NCBI GenBank assembly: GCA_021794835.1
Contig: JAJYQA010000008.1
Span: 1-54,412 of the forward strand
Direction of reading: 5' to 3'
Source of the DNA: Actinomycetes bacterium
GTDB taxonomy: Bacteria; Actinomycetota; Aquicultoria; Aquicultorales; Aquicultoraceae
DNA: 54,412 nucleotides
The position numbers and the translations under genes were made by a program. Positions 8,079 through 16,396 of this stretch are shown in pieces; the stretch's first letter is position 1; each line of letters starts with the position of its first letter. Below the pieces are notes generated by a model. The model did no database searches, was not told the DNA's origin, and was given only the letters and a program-made list of their open reading frames with translations.

Positions 8079-8990
8079 ATGGAAAATGGGCGAGCCAGGG
8101 TCGCGTTAGTCGGCACAGAATCGGTCGGGACCGGGGTGGAGCAGGCTATTGAGCTTGCCGGGGGCTTGCATGGGCTTGAGCCGGATAAAGTCATTCTCAT
8201 CAAACCAAACGTAAACTCAAACGATCCCTTTCCGGCTACATCCAACCCGGAGACAGTAGCTACTCTTGTTAATTATGTTAAGCGCTATAACCCGAGGCAG
8301 ATTATTGTAGGCGATGCTTCAAATGCAAGTTATCTGCCGACGATAGATTCCATGAAGGAGGTTGGAATCTACCAGGCGGCCAAGGAAGCGGGAGCTGACA
8401 TTGTTGGTTTTGAAGAGGGCATATGGGTCGAAGTCTCGCCGGTAGGTGCCAAGAACTGGCGCCGGTTTAGAGTGCCAAGCATGCTTTTAGATGCAGATTA
8501 CGTAATATCGCAGTGTGTCATAAAGACGCACTTCTTAGCGGTTTATTCCATGGCGATTAAAAATTGGATTGGGGTATTGGACCATCGCAGCCGATATTCG
8601 CTTCACGCTTCACCGCGCCCCCTATTTTATAAGCGAATAGCTGAGATTAACCTTGCACGCCCCGCTGATTTCGTCCTTCTTGACGGGACCAAGGCAATGG
8701 TAACCGGCGGGCCGTTTCGCGGCGACGTGGCCGAGGCGAATCTAATGGTGGCGACCTCAAATATAACGGCTGCCGATGCCACGGGCCTTGCAATTCTTAA
8801 GTATCTAGGCACGGTGGGTCGTGTCCAAAATATAAGCGTTTGGGAACAGGCTGTCCTTCGCCACGGAATCGAGATAGGCCTTGGTGCAGGCTCGGGCGAT
8901 AATATCGATCTTATCAGCAGAAACTTTGAAGCTGCAGGCACAGTGAGCGATTTTTTAGGCATCCCCAAGGAGCGAAGGATAGTGGCCTAA
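8079..8990 (+). CDS. DUF362 domain protein
   Basis: A 303-residue DUF362 (PF04015) family protein. Family hallmarks are visible: KVILIKPNVNSNDP near residue 45, IVGDASNAS near 95, VISQCVIKTH with SMAIKNWIGVLDHRSRYSLH near 150-180, and LLDGTKAMVTGGPFRGDV near 205. The family's biochemical role is poorly known; many members carry or neighbour ferredoxin domains, but this one has no Fe-S cysteine motif. An AGGGG site precedes the ATG. It overlaps the LuxR-type gene by 4 bases tail to tail. Confidence 0.85.
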   Translation: MENGRARVALVGTESVGTGVEQAIELAGGLHGLEPDKVILIKPNVNSNDPFPATSNPETVATLVNYVKRYNPRQIIVGDASNASYLPTIDSMKEVGIYQAAKEAGADIVGFEEGIWVEVSPVGAKNWRRFRVPSMLLDADYVISQCVIKTHFLAVYSMAIKNWIGVLDHRSRYSLHASPRPLFYKRIAEINLARPADFVLLDGTKAMVTGGPFRGDVAEANLMVATSNITAADATGLAILKYLGTVGRVQNISVWEQAVLRHGIEIGLGAGSGDNIDLISRNFEAAGTVSDFLGIPKERRIVA

Positions 8991-9730
8991 CTAGTTGATT
9001 GCCTTTTTGGCCTATAGCTCGGTGGCTCGTTACTCTTTGGCGTAGGGGAACTTATGTTTGATGCCCGGGCGGTATAGTCCAAGCTTTGCAAGGAGGTATA
9101 GTCGACCATCTCACGAAAAACCAGAGAAACCGCCTGGGTCCTATCTCTAACTTTTAACTTCTTAAGGATAACCTTGATATGAGACTTGACCGTCTCGGGG
9201 CTCAGGAAGAGAATATCGGCGATTTCACGGTTTGTGTGCCCATACAATAGCAAGCTTAGGATTTCCTGCTGACGTGCGCCCAACAGGTCACTATAGGATG
9301 TGCCGTTACCTTGTTCTTTAGATTGCTCAGCGTAAGCGGCATGGATATAGGTCTTGCCTTGGGCCACGGTTTTAACGGCCTCAATTAGCTCATCGCTTGA
9401 AATTGTTTTTAGACAAAACCCCTTAAAGCCAAGCTGGCGGGCAAACTCGAAACGGGACTCGTTAGTCCAGTCGGTAAGGGAAATAAAGCTAATTCTTTCC
9501 GAGAGCTGCTTAAAGTTTTCAACTGTTTCCTTGATCTGGGTGGCCTTCGGTGTGGCTATTGATTGTGCGTCTACGATTATTACATGAGGCGATTTCTGCT
9601 GGGCTAGCTTTCCACAGCCAAGGAGGTCGTGTTCCGTGCCGACAAGCAAGATTCCATCAGCTTTTGTTAGGATTTCCTGGATTCCGTAGACAACCAGGTC
9701 TGCGTTTGTAATAAGAGCAACGTGAACCAT
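8987..9730 (-). CDS. LuxR/NarL-type regulator with degenerate receiver
   Basis: A 247-residue DNA-binding protein. The receiver-like domain spans residues 1-125; a LuxR helix-turn-helix spans about 148-212 (ARQQEILSLLLYGHTNREIADILFLSPETVKSHIKVILKKL). In the receiver, the usual Asp-Asp pair is replaced by Thr8-Asn9, while Asp54 is kept at the phosphorylation position. Without the acidic pair, Mg2+-dependent phosphorylation is unlikely, so this may be a pseudo-receiver answering to another signal. No histidine kinase is adjacent. The C-terminal tail beyond the helix-turn-helix (about 35 residues) looks disordered. Confidence 0.88.
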   Translation of the reverse strand: MVHVALITNADLVVYGIQEILTKADGILLVGTEHDLLGCGKLAQQKSPHVIIVDAQSIATPKATQIKETVENFKQLSERISFISLTDWTNESRFEFARQLGFKGFCLKTISSDELIEAVKTVAQGKTYIHAAYAEQSKEQGNGTSYSDLLGARQQEILSLLLYGHTNREIADILFLSPETVKSHIKVILKKLKVRDRTQAVSLVFREMVDYTSLQSLDYTARASNISSPTPKSNEPPSYRPKRQSTS

Positions 9731-10033
9731 ATGATACTCCTTGCAATCTACGACAATCGCTCACCAACCTAAACCCATGATGATTACTTATCGCCCCGAG
9801 TTGGAGAAGAAGGTGTATGAACAGCAGATTTGTTTCTAGTTTATTTAAACATTATACGATAATAAGAAGAGAATGTTAAATCACCCTTCTGGGTGAAAGC
9901 GGTGTCTTTAAAACCCCAAAACGATTTTTACCTGCTAAGATATAAAGTTCGACCGGTCCTCTGCCGAAAAACAAACCATGGGTCTCTCTAATGGTTGCTA
10001 TATTTAGCTTTTGCATTCTATGAGGAGGAGTTT
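9731..10033. promoter_or_regulatory. Leader region of the chemoreceptor gene
   Basis: It contains a hairpin TCACCC-TTCT-GGGTGA (9881-9896) and a weaker inverted repeat AACCAT/ATGGTT (9974-9979, 9990-9995). I compared it with cyclic-di-GMP riboswitches, common before chemoreceptor genes, and saw no matching core. Function is unassigned. Confidence 0.3.
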
Positions 10034-11770
10034 ATGAATTGGTTTATTGACAAAGTCCGCAGCATGAAGATGGGTAACTTGCTCATAGCAATTATTTCCC
10101 TAACGCTTATCCCATTGCTTTTTGTAGGCGTTTTTGCTTTCGTAGGTTTAAGGTCAATAGGTCAAGACACCAACACGCTTTTGCAAAACTCAAAAACCAT
10201 AAAAGACCTAAACGAAGTTCGCTATACTTTTCAGCTATACCGTGTTGGCGTTTACCAGTTAGTCTACCTATTGGATAAAAGTAAACTCGACACACTTGCC
10301 TCAACCGATGCTGAAGTAACTAAACTTATCGGCCAACTTAGGTCAGGCGGCCTCGATCAAAAATTTATAGATGAAATTATGGCGGAGAGGACTGCCTACA
10401 TGGTTGAGGTAAAACCAATTCTTGATAATTATTCTAATAGAAACGTCACCAAGGCACAGATACCTAAAGCCGTAACTGCCCAGAAATCGCTCATGGATAC
10501 ACTCAATGGCATAGCGAAAGACCTTGGTAATACCGAGAAAACCAAAGCAGAAAACGTTACAGATGCGGTATCCGGTCTAGCGAGGGCTTTCATATCCTTC
10601 ATTATATTAGCGTTTGTTATTATGGCCGGAATTATCTTCTTTATTCAGCGTGGAATGGTAAGTATGGTCCGCGGATCAATTAACAAATTAGCTGATATGT
10701 CACGGAATCTGGCCTCCTTCAGCCAGCAGCTCGCATTAAATGCAGGTGAAATGGGCCAGGCGACAACGCAAATTGCTTCTGCAATAAGCCAAGTAGCAAA
10801 CGGTGCAGCAGACCAGAGCAATAACGCAAATGGGGCTGAAGGTTTAGTTGAGCAGATCTCCGACGTAATCGCCCAGGTTGCTTCCGGTGCCCAAACGCAG
10901 GCAACAAGTGTAAACGAGACTGCGGTTAGCGTAAATCAGCTAATAGAGGCAATTAAAAAAGTATCTGAAAGTACGTATAAGGTTGCAGAAGTTGTTGATA
11001 CTAGCTCAAGTATTGCCGACAGGGGCAAGGGTGCGGTTCAGGAGACCGTTACCGGTATGCAGAAGATAAACGAGACCGTTACCGCCTCCGCTGCTAAAAT
11101 CCAAGCCCTAGGTGAAAAGTCAAAGCAAATAGGTGAGATCATAGAAGTAATAGATGATATAGCAGAGCAGACCAACCTACTAGCATTAAATGCAGCAATA
11201 GAAGCAGCAAGAGCCGGAGAGCACGGAAAAGGATTTGCCGTGGTTGCCGATGAGGTAAGAAAGCTAGCTGAAAGGTCGGCCCGGGCAACTGGAGAAATAG
11301 CCGAGTTAATAAAGGGAATCCAGGCTGAGACCATGCAGGCGGTAGAAGCTATGGAGCGGGGTACTCAAGAAGTAGAGGCTGGAAGTGAGCTGGCAGCCCA
11401 TGCGGGGGCTGCTATCGAAGAGATGATGAGTTCTATCAGGCAGGTTATTTCTCAAATTGCGGTGGTATCTGATAACGCCGAGCAAATGGCTTCCGCCAGC
11501 AACCAGGTCTCACAGTCGATTGACCAGATCGCCGCCATCAGCCAGGAGAATTCAGCTGCGGCTGAAGAGGTTGCTGCTTCAACCCATAGTCTTGTCAACT
11601 CCGTAGGCTCAATTGCAGCCTCGGCTGAGGAGAGCGCTGCATCTGCCGAGGAAGTATCTGCGACTTCCGAGCAGCAGGCAGCCTCAGTACAGGAGATTGC
11701 CGCTAAGGTGCAGATGCTGGCCGGAATGTCCGAAGAACTTGATAAATTGGTAGCTAGCTTTAACATCTAG
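10034..11770 (+). CDS. Methyl-accepting chemotaxis protein
   Basis: A 578-residue membrane chemoreceptor that controls the CheA kinase. Order: first membrane segment about residues 14-38; an extracytoplasmic four-helix-type sensor of about 140 residues; a second membrane segment about 178-200; then a long coiled-coil signalling domain. The hairpin tip [20 protein letters not shown] and the flanking [16 protein letters not shown] match the family closely. The linker after the second membrane segment lacks the Pro and Glu marks of a standard HAMP domain. ATG 10034 is chosen because GAGGAGGAG lies just before it. No other che gene is in the window. Confidence 0.95.
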   Translation: MNWFIDKVRSMKMGNLLIAIISLTLIPLLFVGVFAFVGLRSIGQDTNTLLQNSKTIKDLNEVRYTFQLYRVGVYQLVYLLDKSKLDTLASTDAEVTKLIGQLRSGGLDQKFIDEIMAERTAYMVEVKPILDNYSNRNVTKAQIPKAVTAQKSLMDTLNGIAKDLGNTEKTKAENVTDAVSGLARAFISFIILAFVIMAGIIFFIQRGMVSMVRGSINKLADMSRNLASFSQQLALNAGEMGQATTQIASAISQVANGAADQSNNANGAEGLVEQISDVIAQVASGAQTQATSVNETAVSVNQLIEAIKKVSESTYKVAEVVDTSSSIADRGKGAVQETVTGMQKINETVTASAAKIQALGEKSKQIGEIIEVIDDIAEQTNLLALNAAIEAARAGEHGKGFAVVADEVRKLAERSARATGEIAELIKGIQAETMQAVEAMERGTQEVEAGSELAAHAGAAIEEMMSSIRQVISQIAVVSDNAEQMASASNQVSQSIDQIAAISQENSAAAEEVAASTHSLVNSVGSIAASAEESAASAEEVSATSEQQAASVQEIAAKVQMLAGMSEELDKLVASFNI

Positions 11771-11802
11771 CCCCCTTCTTAAGCCTGTTTTTTACGACGA
11801 GG

Positions 11803-11976
11803 CTACTTTTTGCGTCGGGATTTTTCTGATATCTCTTTGGGAGTTGTCACCGGATAGATAGGTCTCTCTTCGGCCTCGGCGCGTTCTTCTTCCTTTCGCA
11901 TAAGTCTGCCTCGTCTTCTTCCCAAAGCCCTATTTTCTTCCGTATCCCGCAACACGTGGTCTCTTTCCTCTGACAT
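11803..11976 (-). CDS. Small, highly charged hypothetical protein
   Basis: A 57-residue reading frame starting MSEERDHVLRDTEENRALG and ending EKSRRKK. A GGGGTG ribosome site lies about 7 bases before the ATG. The protein is rich in Arg, Glu and Lys, has no Cys or Trp, and is likely mostly disordered apart from a central PIYPVTTP stretch. It fills an otherwise empty gap between the chemoreceptor and pyrE. I do not recognise it. Conservation in relatives would decide whether it is real. Confidence 0.45.
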   Translation of the reverse strand: MSEERDHVLRDTEENRALGRRRGRLMRKEEERAEAEERPIYPVTTPKEISEKSRRKK

Positions 11977-12056
11977 ACTTAAAACACCCCATATACTTCT
12001 TTCCGCAAAAAATTCCGCACAAACATGAAGGAATTATGTTTCATAAGTATGCTATT

Positions 12057-12077
12057 ATGGCAACAACCCGTTGCCAT
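12057..12077 (+). promoter_or_regulatory. Perfect 8-bp hairpin or operator upstream of pyrE
   Basis: ATGGCAAC-AACCC-GTTGCCAT, 70 bases before the pyrE start. It is either an operator palindrome or an RNA hairpin. It has no T-run and no PyrR-type consensus that I can see. Confidence 0.4.
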
Positions 12078-12146
12078 GAAAACTTCGCTCCTGGCTCCTA
12101 GTATGTGATTTATGCTAAACTGGGCAGAGCAAAACAGGAGGCATAT

Positions 12147-12686
12147 ATGGGTAATTACAAGGAAGAGCTTCTTAAACTATTAAAAAATAAGGCGGTTATC
12201 TTTGGAAAAGTCACGCTCTCTTCTGGCGAGAAAAGCGATTACTATATTGATTGTCGCCAAGTCACGTTGGATGCAAAGGGAGCTTTTCTAATCGGCGAAG
12301 TATTGTCCGACATGCTTGAGGATGCTGATGCTGTGGGAGGGTTAACTATCGGTGCAGATCCCATAGCGGCCGCAGTCGCCGTTCGGAGCTATGAAAAGGG
12401 AAGGCCAGTATCGGCCTTCGTAGTGCGAAAGGGTCAAAAGGCGCACGGAATGATGAAGCGCATTGAGGGGCCAATAGTTCCTACATCCAAAGTCGTCGTT
12501 GTCGATGACGTAATTACCAAAGGTGGATCGGTACTTGAAGCGATAGATGTGGCCGAGGCCGAAGGCCACCAGGTTGTAAAGGTGATATGCCTGGTTGATA
12601 GACAGCAAGGCGGGAGCGATATCGTCCAGAGTAAAGGATATAAACTTGAGATTTTGTTTACCCCTACCGACCTAGGTATTATATAG
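12147..12686 (+). CDS. pyrE: Orotate phosphoribosyltransferase
   Basis: Cytosolic enzyme of pyrimidine synthesis: orotate + PRPP to orotidine monophosphate. The 179 residues fit the short bacterial form. The PRPP-binding loop VVVVDDVITKGGS (about 112-124), the SGxKSDYYIDCR motif near residue 26 and the flexible-loop motif VRKGQKAHG are present. ATG 12147 follows AGGAGG at 5-6 bases, so an upstream in-frame start at 12105 is rejected. No other pyr genes are adjacent. Confidence 0.95.
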   Translation: MGNYKEELLKLLKNKAVIFGKVTLSSGEKSDYYIDCRQVTLDAKGAFLIGEVLSDMLEDADAVGGLTIGADPIAAAVAVRSYEKGRPVSAFVVRKGQKAHGMMKRIEGPIVPTSKVVVVDDVITKGGSVLEAIDVAEAEGHQVVKVICLVDRQQGGSDIVQSKGYKLEILFTPTDLGII

Positions 12687-12778
12687 TATGTCCCATACCG
12701 TCAGAGTCTTTAATACTGCAAAGGATATCCATATAAAGCGGTTTATATTGTAGACTTTCCCTGCAGGAATAATTAGTG

Positions 12779-13022
12779 TATAATATACCCCGTAGAGTAT
12801 GAGCACGTCAGGTGCTCTTTCTGGCGTGTGGCAGCATTTTAAACTGATGCTAGTTGTCGGTGTAGAAACTCCACATACGAACCAATCATTCTAAGGGAAG
12901 GTTTTTAGGGCGCTAGCAGCTGTTGGATGACGGAGGTGGTCAAACTCGATAGCAGTAGGTCTTAGATCTTAGCAGTCGCTGAACAATTAATTTAAACTGT
13001 GGGAAGTTTAAGGAGGTTAGTG
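12779..13022 (+). promoter_or_regulatory. Promoter and long structured leader of the DsrE-like gene
   Basis: A perfect TATAAT at 12779-12784 is followed by a leader of about 230 bases before the start codon. The leader contains GAGCAC-GTCAG-GTGCTC followed by TTTCT (12801-12822), AGCAT...ATGCT (12833-12849), and further partial stems. Cobalamin, SAM, TPP, FMN, glycine, THF and T-box cores were looked for by eye and not found. It is a candidate cis-regulatory RNA or a small RNA. Confidence 0.4.
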
Positions 13023-13529
13023 TTGGGCGAAACTATGTCGAACGAAGCTACTATGCCAAAAAAGGCAACCATAATTTGCTGGAGTGATCATCTGGATAAG
13101 GTTTATCCACAACTTATCCTGGCAACCACCGCGGCTGCCTATGATGTAGAGGTCACCATGTTTGTAACCTTCTGGGGTCTTTTAGCATTCAAAAAGAAAA
13201 ATCGGGGTATTACAGGCAAGAACTGGATGACTAAGATGATGGGGTTTATGAAGAAAGGCTCTACGGGCAAACTTAAGATTTCCCAAATGAACATGGGGGG
13301 CATGGGAACCTGGATGATGAGGCAGATTTTCAAAAAAGAGAAAGTTGCAAGTCTAGACAGCCTTATTGAAATGGCCATGATGTCCGGCGTGAAGTTTATT
13401 CCGTGCCAGATGACGATGGATGCTTTTGGGTTAAAGCATGAAGATTTAATCGATGGGATGGAGCCAGCTGCGGGCGCGTCAATGGCCATTAGTTCTGCTC
13501 TAGAATCGCAGATCAACTGGTTCATCTAA
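13023..13529 (+). CDS. DsrE/DsrF/DrsH-like family protein
   Basis: A soluble protein of about 168 residues of the DsrE-like family (peroxiredoxin-like branch, PF13686), associated with sulfur relay. The N-terminal strand IICWSDHLDKVYPQLILATT, the FVTFWGL motif, and the methionine-rich segment ending GVKFIPCQMTMDAFGL are typical. Cys in IPCQM aligns with the family's conserved Cys. Start: AAGGAGG (13010-13016) points to TTG 13023 or GTG 13020; ATG 13035 is the alternative. It stands alone behind a long leader and ends in a strong terminator. The substrate is unknown. Confidence 0.85.
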   Translation: MGETMSNEATMPKKATIICWSDHLDKVYPQLILATTAAAYDVEVTMFVTFWGLLAFKKKNRGITGKNWMTKMMGFMKKGSTGKLKISQMNMGGMGTWMMRQIFKKEKVASLDSLIEMAMMSGVKFIPCQMTMDAFGLKHEDLIDGMEPAAGASMAISSALESQINWFI

Positions 13530-13571
13530 TAGAAATTTTATTAGGACTTACTTACTTTATTAGCAGAGAAG

Positions 13572-13618
13572 CCGGTGCCGGCATTACAATACAATACTAG
13601 CTGGCACCGGATTTTTTT
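13572..13618 (+). terminator. Rho-independent terminator after the DsrE-like gene
   Basis: An 11-bp stem (13572-13582 with 13600-13610, one G-U pair) is followed by ATTTTTTT (13611-13618). The T-run overlaps the stop codon of the convergent FKBP gene. Confidence 0.88.
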
Positions 13619-14042
13619 AGCCGCTAACATCTTCAACTTCTACTTCAAGCTGCAAAGTTTTACCAGCAAGCGGGTGGTTAAAGTCAACATCAACATGATC
13701 CGACTTTACGTCGGTTACAACACCAACATATAGACTGCCCTCTTGGCTCATAGCCTGAAGCTGCATGCCTTTCTCGGGCTCAACGTCTCCCGGAAGATCC
13801 TCTTTCGGAATATGCAGTATCTTTTCTTCTGAATACTGGCCGTAGGCTTCTTCAGGTGGTATAATGAGCTCTTTTTTATCGCCCCTGTCAAGGCCCTCAA
13901 CGCCTTTCTCTAGCCCCGGGATGACCTGCCCGGTGCCCTGTGTGTATGTGAGAGGTTCGCTGGGGCTGGTTTGGTCTATCAGCTCACTGTCAATATAGAC
14001 CCTATAATTCAATGTTACGGTTGACCCACTTTTAATTGCCAT
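13617..14042 (-). CDS. SlyD-type FKBP peptidyl-prolyl isomerase (copy 1)
   Basis: A 141-residue cytosolic folding helper that interconverts cis and trans Xaa-Pro bonds. It has the SlyD layout: an FKBP half at the N-terminus (GSTVTLNYRVYIDSELIDQT..., VIPGLEKGVEGLDRGDKK), an insert-in-flap chaperone domain at about 70-120 (PEEAYGQY...IPKEDLPGDVEPEKGMQL), then the closing FKBP strands (VDVDFNHPLAGKTLQLEVEV). The metal-binding His-rich tail of E. coli SlyD is absent. A second, similar gene lies at 16393-16821. AAAGGA precedes the ATG. Confidence 0.93.
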   Translation of the reverse strand: MAIKSGSTVTLNYRVYIDSELIDQTSPSEPLTYTQGTGQVIPGLEKGVEGLDRGDKKELIIPPEEAYGQYSEEKILHIPKEDLPGDVEPEKGMQLQAMSQEGSLYVGVVTDVKSDHVDVDFNHPLAGKTLQLEVEVEDVSG

Positions 14043-14077
14043 GGGATATCCTTTCTGCTCGTATTTTAATTTCTATT

Positions 14078-14100
14078 AAAAAGGGGTTCAATTGAACCCC
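14078..14100 (-). terminator. Rho-independent terminator after the STAS gene
   Basis: The perfect palindrome GGGGTTCAATTGAACCCC (14083-14100) is followed, on the minus strand, by TTTTT (14082-14078). It separates the STAS gene from the FKBP gene. Confidence 0.85.
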
Positions 14101-14154
14101 GTCTATTAAACTTGTTTTTACCGATTTACAAACTTTTTAACCACATCGCTATGT

Positions 14155-14529
14155 TTAAGTTGGCGGCAGAACCAACATCGCCTTTGCTTCTGTAACACTT
14201 TTTAGCATCGTGCAACTTTCCCGTTCCCGCAGAATATCGTAGACTTCTTTGACCTGCTTGGTTGGTCCGACCAGCAGCAGCTTGCCACCGACCCCCAACA
14301 TTTTTATACAACACTCGTCAAGCGCGTGAAACCCCGCGACGTCTATAAATTCCAGGTGCTCTATATTTACGATAATATTCCTATGGCCTGCATCAATTAA
14401 GGAACTGATTGCCCCATGAACGGCGGGCGCAGTAAAAGCATCGCACTCTCCCTCGAGGGCGATTAACGGAACGCCGTTTACGGACTTCATACTAAATTTT
14501 AGCTGGTAATACTCGCTTTGAAAGCTCAT
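14155..14529 (-). CDS. STAS domain protein without phosphorylation Ser
   Basis: A 124-residue single STAS domain of the anti-anti-sigma type (SpoIIAA/RsbV-like). The core strand-loop IEHLEFIDVAGFHALDECC matches the family, but the usual Asp-Ser-(Ser/Thr)-Gly is Asp63-Val64-Ala65-Gly66, so the phosphorylated Ser is missing. It would then be permanently active, or bind a partner not governed by phosphorylation. No RsbW kinase or sigma gene is nearby. It has its own terminator, so it is transcribed alone. The GAF-PP2C phosphatase at 4.7-6.5 kb belongs to the same type of pathway. Confidence 0.85.
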   Translation of the reverse strand: MSFQSEYYQLKFSMKSVNGVPLIALEGECDAFTAPAVHGAISSLIDAGHRNIIVNIEHLEFIDVAGFHALDECCIKMLGVGGKLLLVGPTKQVKEVYDILRERESCTMLKSVTEAKAMLVLPPT

Positions 14530-14685
14530 ACAATTTCACTATCTTAATTTACCCTAAATCAAGCTTATACACAAATTGAGAAGATGGTGATTGTAACTTT
14601 TTAATTAAACCAGTTGCTGATAGAATGTTCATTAATAAGGGATTCAGAGGCCAGGGTCCCGGGTTCAGGAATTGAGAGGTGACTG

Positions 14686-15639
14686 TTGGTTTATAATGAA
14701 TTTTTCCAAGCGCGGGAATTCATACAGGCAACCCACACCTACTTTTTAGTTATCCTTCTGTTTTCAGCAATACTCTTGGCGTTTCTTAGCATCCTTAAAA
14801 GCAAATATACTGGGCAAGTTCTTGCAACTAATATTTTTGTATTGCTGGCTGGATTTTTGCTTCTTGTCTGGTACCACCTCAGGATTTATACAAGCGTTGA
14901 GCTTATCAACCCGATGAATGGAGCTGTAGTTGGAAGACTCATGGCGCCTCTATGGATTGAGGACGAGAAACTTTACTTCTGGGCCATATTCTTAGGTCTG
15001 TTCACTTACCTAGTCTATAGGAAGAATAGGGAGAAGCTGTTTGCAAAATGGCTAAATATAGTGTTCAGCGGCTTTATTATCCTTACAATGCTTGCTTCCA
15101 ATCCCTTTACGGCGCCGTTACCTGATCTTTACAAGGAAGTATCAAACTACCAAATGGCCATGGGCAATGGAAATCCTAGTATCGCATTTCAGTATTTCCA
15201 GAGCTTTTATGGGCGGGTCGCCTATTTCTATAACTCGACCTACATGTGGATACATCCACCGCTTCTTTTTATTTCATATGCCTCGCTTGTCGTGTCGTTT
15301 CTTGCATCTATTTTCATGCTTGTAAGGAGAGAGGACCGGTATGATAAAATAGCTTACGGCTACGCTAAACTTGGCTATATACTGCTTACACTTGGGATAT
15401 TAGTAAGCTACCCGTGGGCTCTTAAGGCTTGGGCAAACGAGCCTTGGTGGTGGTCTCCTAAGATCAATATGTCGCTCATGATGTGGATGTTTTATACGGC
15501 ATACCTTCACTCGCGGCTGCATCTGCATCGGCGGGGAATGTGGAACACTACAGCCATCCTGGGAATTTTCTGTTTCTTAACGCTGGTTTTGACTTACGCG
15601 ACAACCTACGTTATTCCGGGAGTGCACTCGTACGGGTAA
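14686..15639 (+). CDS. CcmF/CcsA-family cytochrome c assembly protein
   Basis: A 317-residue polytopic membrane protein of the haem-handling CcmF/CcsA superfamily (PF01578). About eight hydrophobic segments are visible. The segment WIHPPLLFISYASLVVSFLA closely resembles the haem-His region of CcmF, and AWANEPWWWSPKINMSLMMW is a WWD-type motif. It is half the length of CcmF, as in split or minimal systems. Start: TTG 14686, preceded by GAGAGGTGA. The next gene encodes another membrane protein, likely a partner. No ResB, CcmE or cytochrome gene is nearby, so the assembly role is inferred from the family only. Confidence 0.82.
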   Translation: MVYNEFFQAREFIQATHTYFLVILLFSAILLAFLSILKSKYTGQVLATNIFVLLAGFLLLVWYHLRIYTSVELINPMNGAVVGRLMAPLWIEDEKLYFWAIFLGLFTYLVYRKNREKLFAKWLNIVFSGFIILTMLASNPFTAPLPDLYKEVSNYQMAMGNGNPSIAFQYFQSFYGRVAYFYNSTYMWIHPPLLFISYASLVVSFLASIFMLVRREDRYDKIAYGYAKLGYILLTLGILVSYPWALKAWANEPWWWSPKINMSLMMWMFYTAYLHSRLHLHRRGMWNTTAILGIFCFLTLVLTYATTYVIPGVHSYG

Positions 15640-15643
15640 GAGC

Positions 15644-15726
15644 GGCCAATCAGCTAGTGAGGTGTGGGTCTAGACTGGAAGAAGCCAATAGCCAATGAAA
15701 ATACCAAATCTTATTGGCTATTGGCT
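15644..15726. repeat. Intergenic repeat family 1, copy D
   Basis: GGCCAATCAGCTAG...TGGGTCTAGA...AAGCCAATAGCCAAT, followed by a reverse copy ATTGGCTATTGGCTT (15712-15726). The arms 15682-15696 and 15712-15726 are perfect 15-bp complements. It aligns with copies at 23361, 40634 and 54203. Confidence 0.7.
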
Positions 15727-15751
15727 TACTCAAAAAAAAGGGGGGGTTGAT

Positions 15752-16396
15752 TTGTTGAATATTAGAAAACCCGGTACTTATGACTTTGTCTTGGCTATTG
15801 CAACCATAGTCATTCTAGTTGCGCTCTCCGCCGTTTCTATATATGGTACGATCGTCAGTTGGCTGAACTCTGTTAGGGACCCAAATTGGAGTTCAAGCTG
15901 GCTCTATATTGAATATCTAAACCGGATGAACTCGTATGCATATCCGTTTGCAATTGCTCTTGTACTGGCTCTCTGTATGTGTATCCCAAAGAGATTTGTC
16001 CCGAGAGCTTATCTTTTGCAATCAAGCCTTATATTGCTATCAATAAGCGTTGCACTTGGAGTTACGTGGGGATTTGTGATGGGGCTTGGTTTTCTTCTCA
16101 TGGTATCGGTGGCCATACAGGTGGCTGTTGTGGTAATGATCTTGTTAAAATCGGGGGACCTTATTTTTGAAAGGGAAGGTTTGGTGATCCAACTCGGCTC
16201 AGCGCTTCTCCACCTTGGCTTTGTAGTTTTTGCATTGGATCTCGTGGCTATCAAGGATATGCAAATCCACCTAATTGTTTTTTGGGCTTCAACCGCCTTA
16301 ATCATCCTGGGATCGGTTCTCTCGTTTTACTCAAGGGAACTTACTCTGGCCCTAAAGCGTGCGACTCGGGATTATGTCTCAGATAGCGCAAATTAG
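15752..16396 (+). CDS. Membrane protein next to the CcmF/CcsA-like gene
   Basis: About 214 residues with roughly six membrane segments; not a family I can name. The first segment (DFVLAIATIVILVALSAVSIYG) is followed by a polar, probably external loop rich in Trp, Asn and Ser, then a hydrophobic run of five more. There are no CxxCH haem motifs and no ResB features. The start is set at TTG 15752 or 15755 because GGGGGG (15741-15746) precedes it; an ATG at 15695 lies inside the intergenic repeat and lacks a ribosome site. Position suggests a partner of the upstream protein. Confidence 0.65.
   Translation: MLNIRKPGTYDFVLAIATIVILVALSAVSIYGTIVSWLNSVRDPNWSSSWLYIEYLNRMNSYAYPFAIALVLALCMCIPKRFVPRAYLLQSSLILLSISVALGVTWGFVMGLGFLLMVSVAIQVAVVVMILLKSGDLIFEREGLVIQLGSALLHLGFVVFALDLVAIKDMQIHLIVFWASTALIILGSVLSFYSRELTLALKRATRDYVSDSAN

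Noticed and set aside
9731-10033. Cyclic-di-GMP riboswitch before the chemoreceptor gene
   Set aside because: The hairpin is present, but the conserved core with GGGCAAACC and ACGCAAAGCC is not.
12688-12753. A 21-codon ORF (MSHTVRVFNT...) after pyrE
   Set aside because: No ribosome site and too short to judge.
15695-15751. N-terminal extension of the membrane protein starting MKIPNLIGYWLTQ
   Set aside because: It is encoded by the intergenic inverted repeat and has no ribosome site; TTG 15752 or 15755 does.
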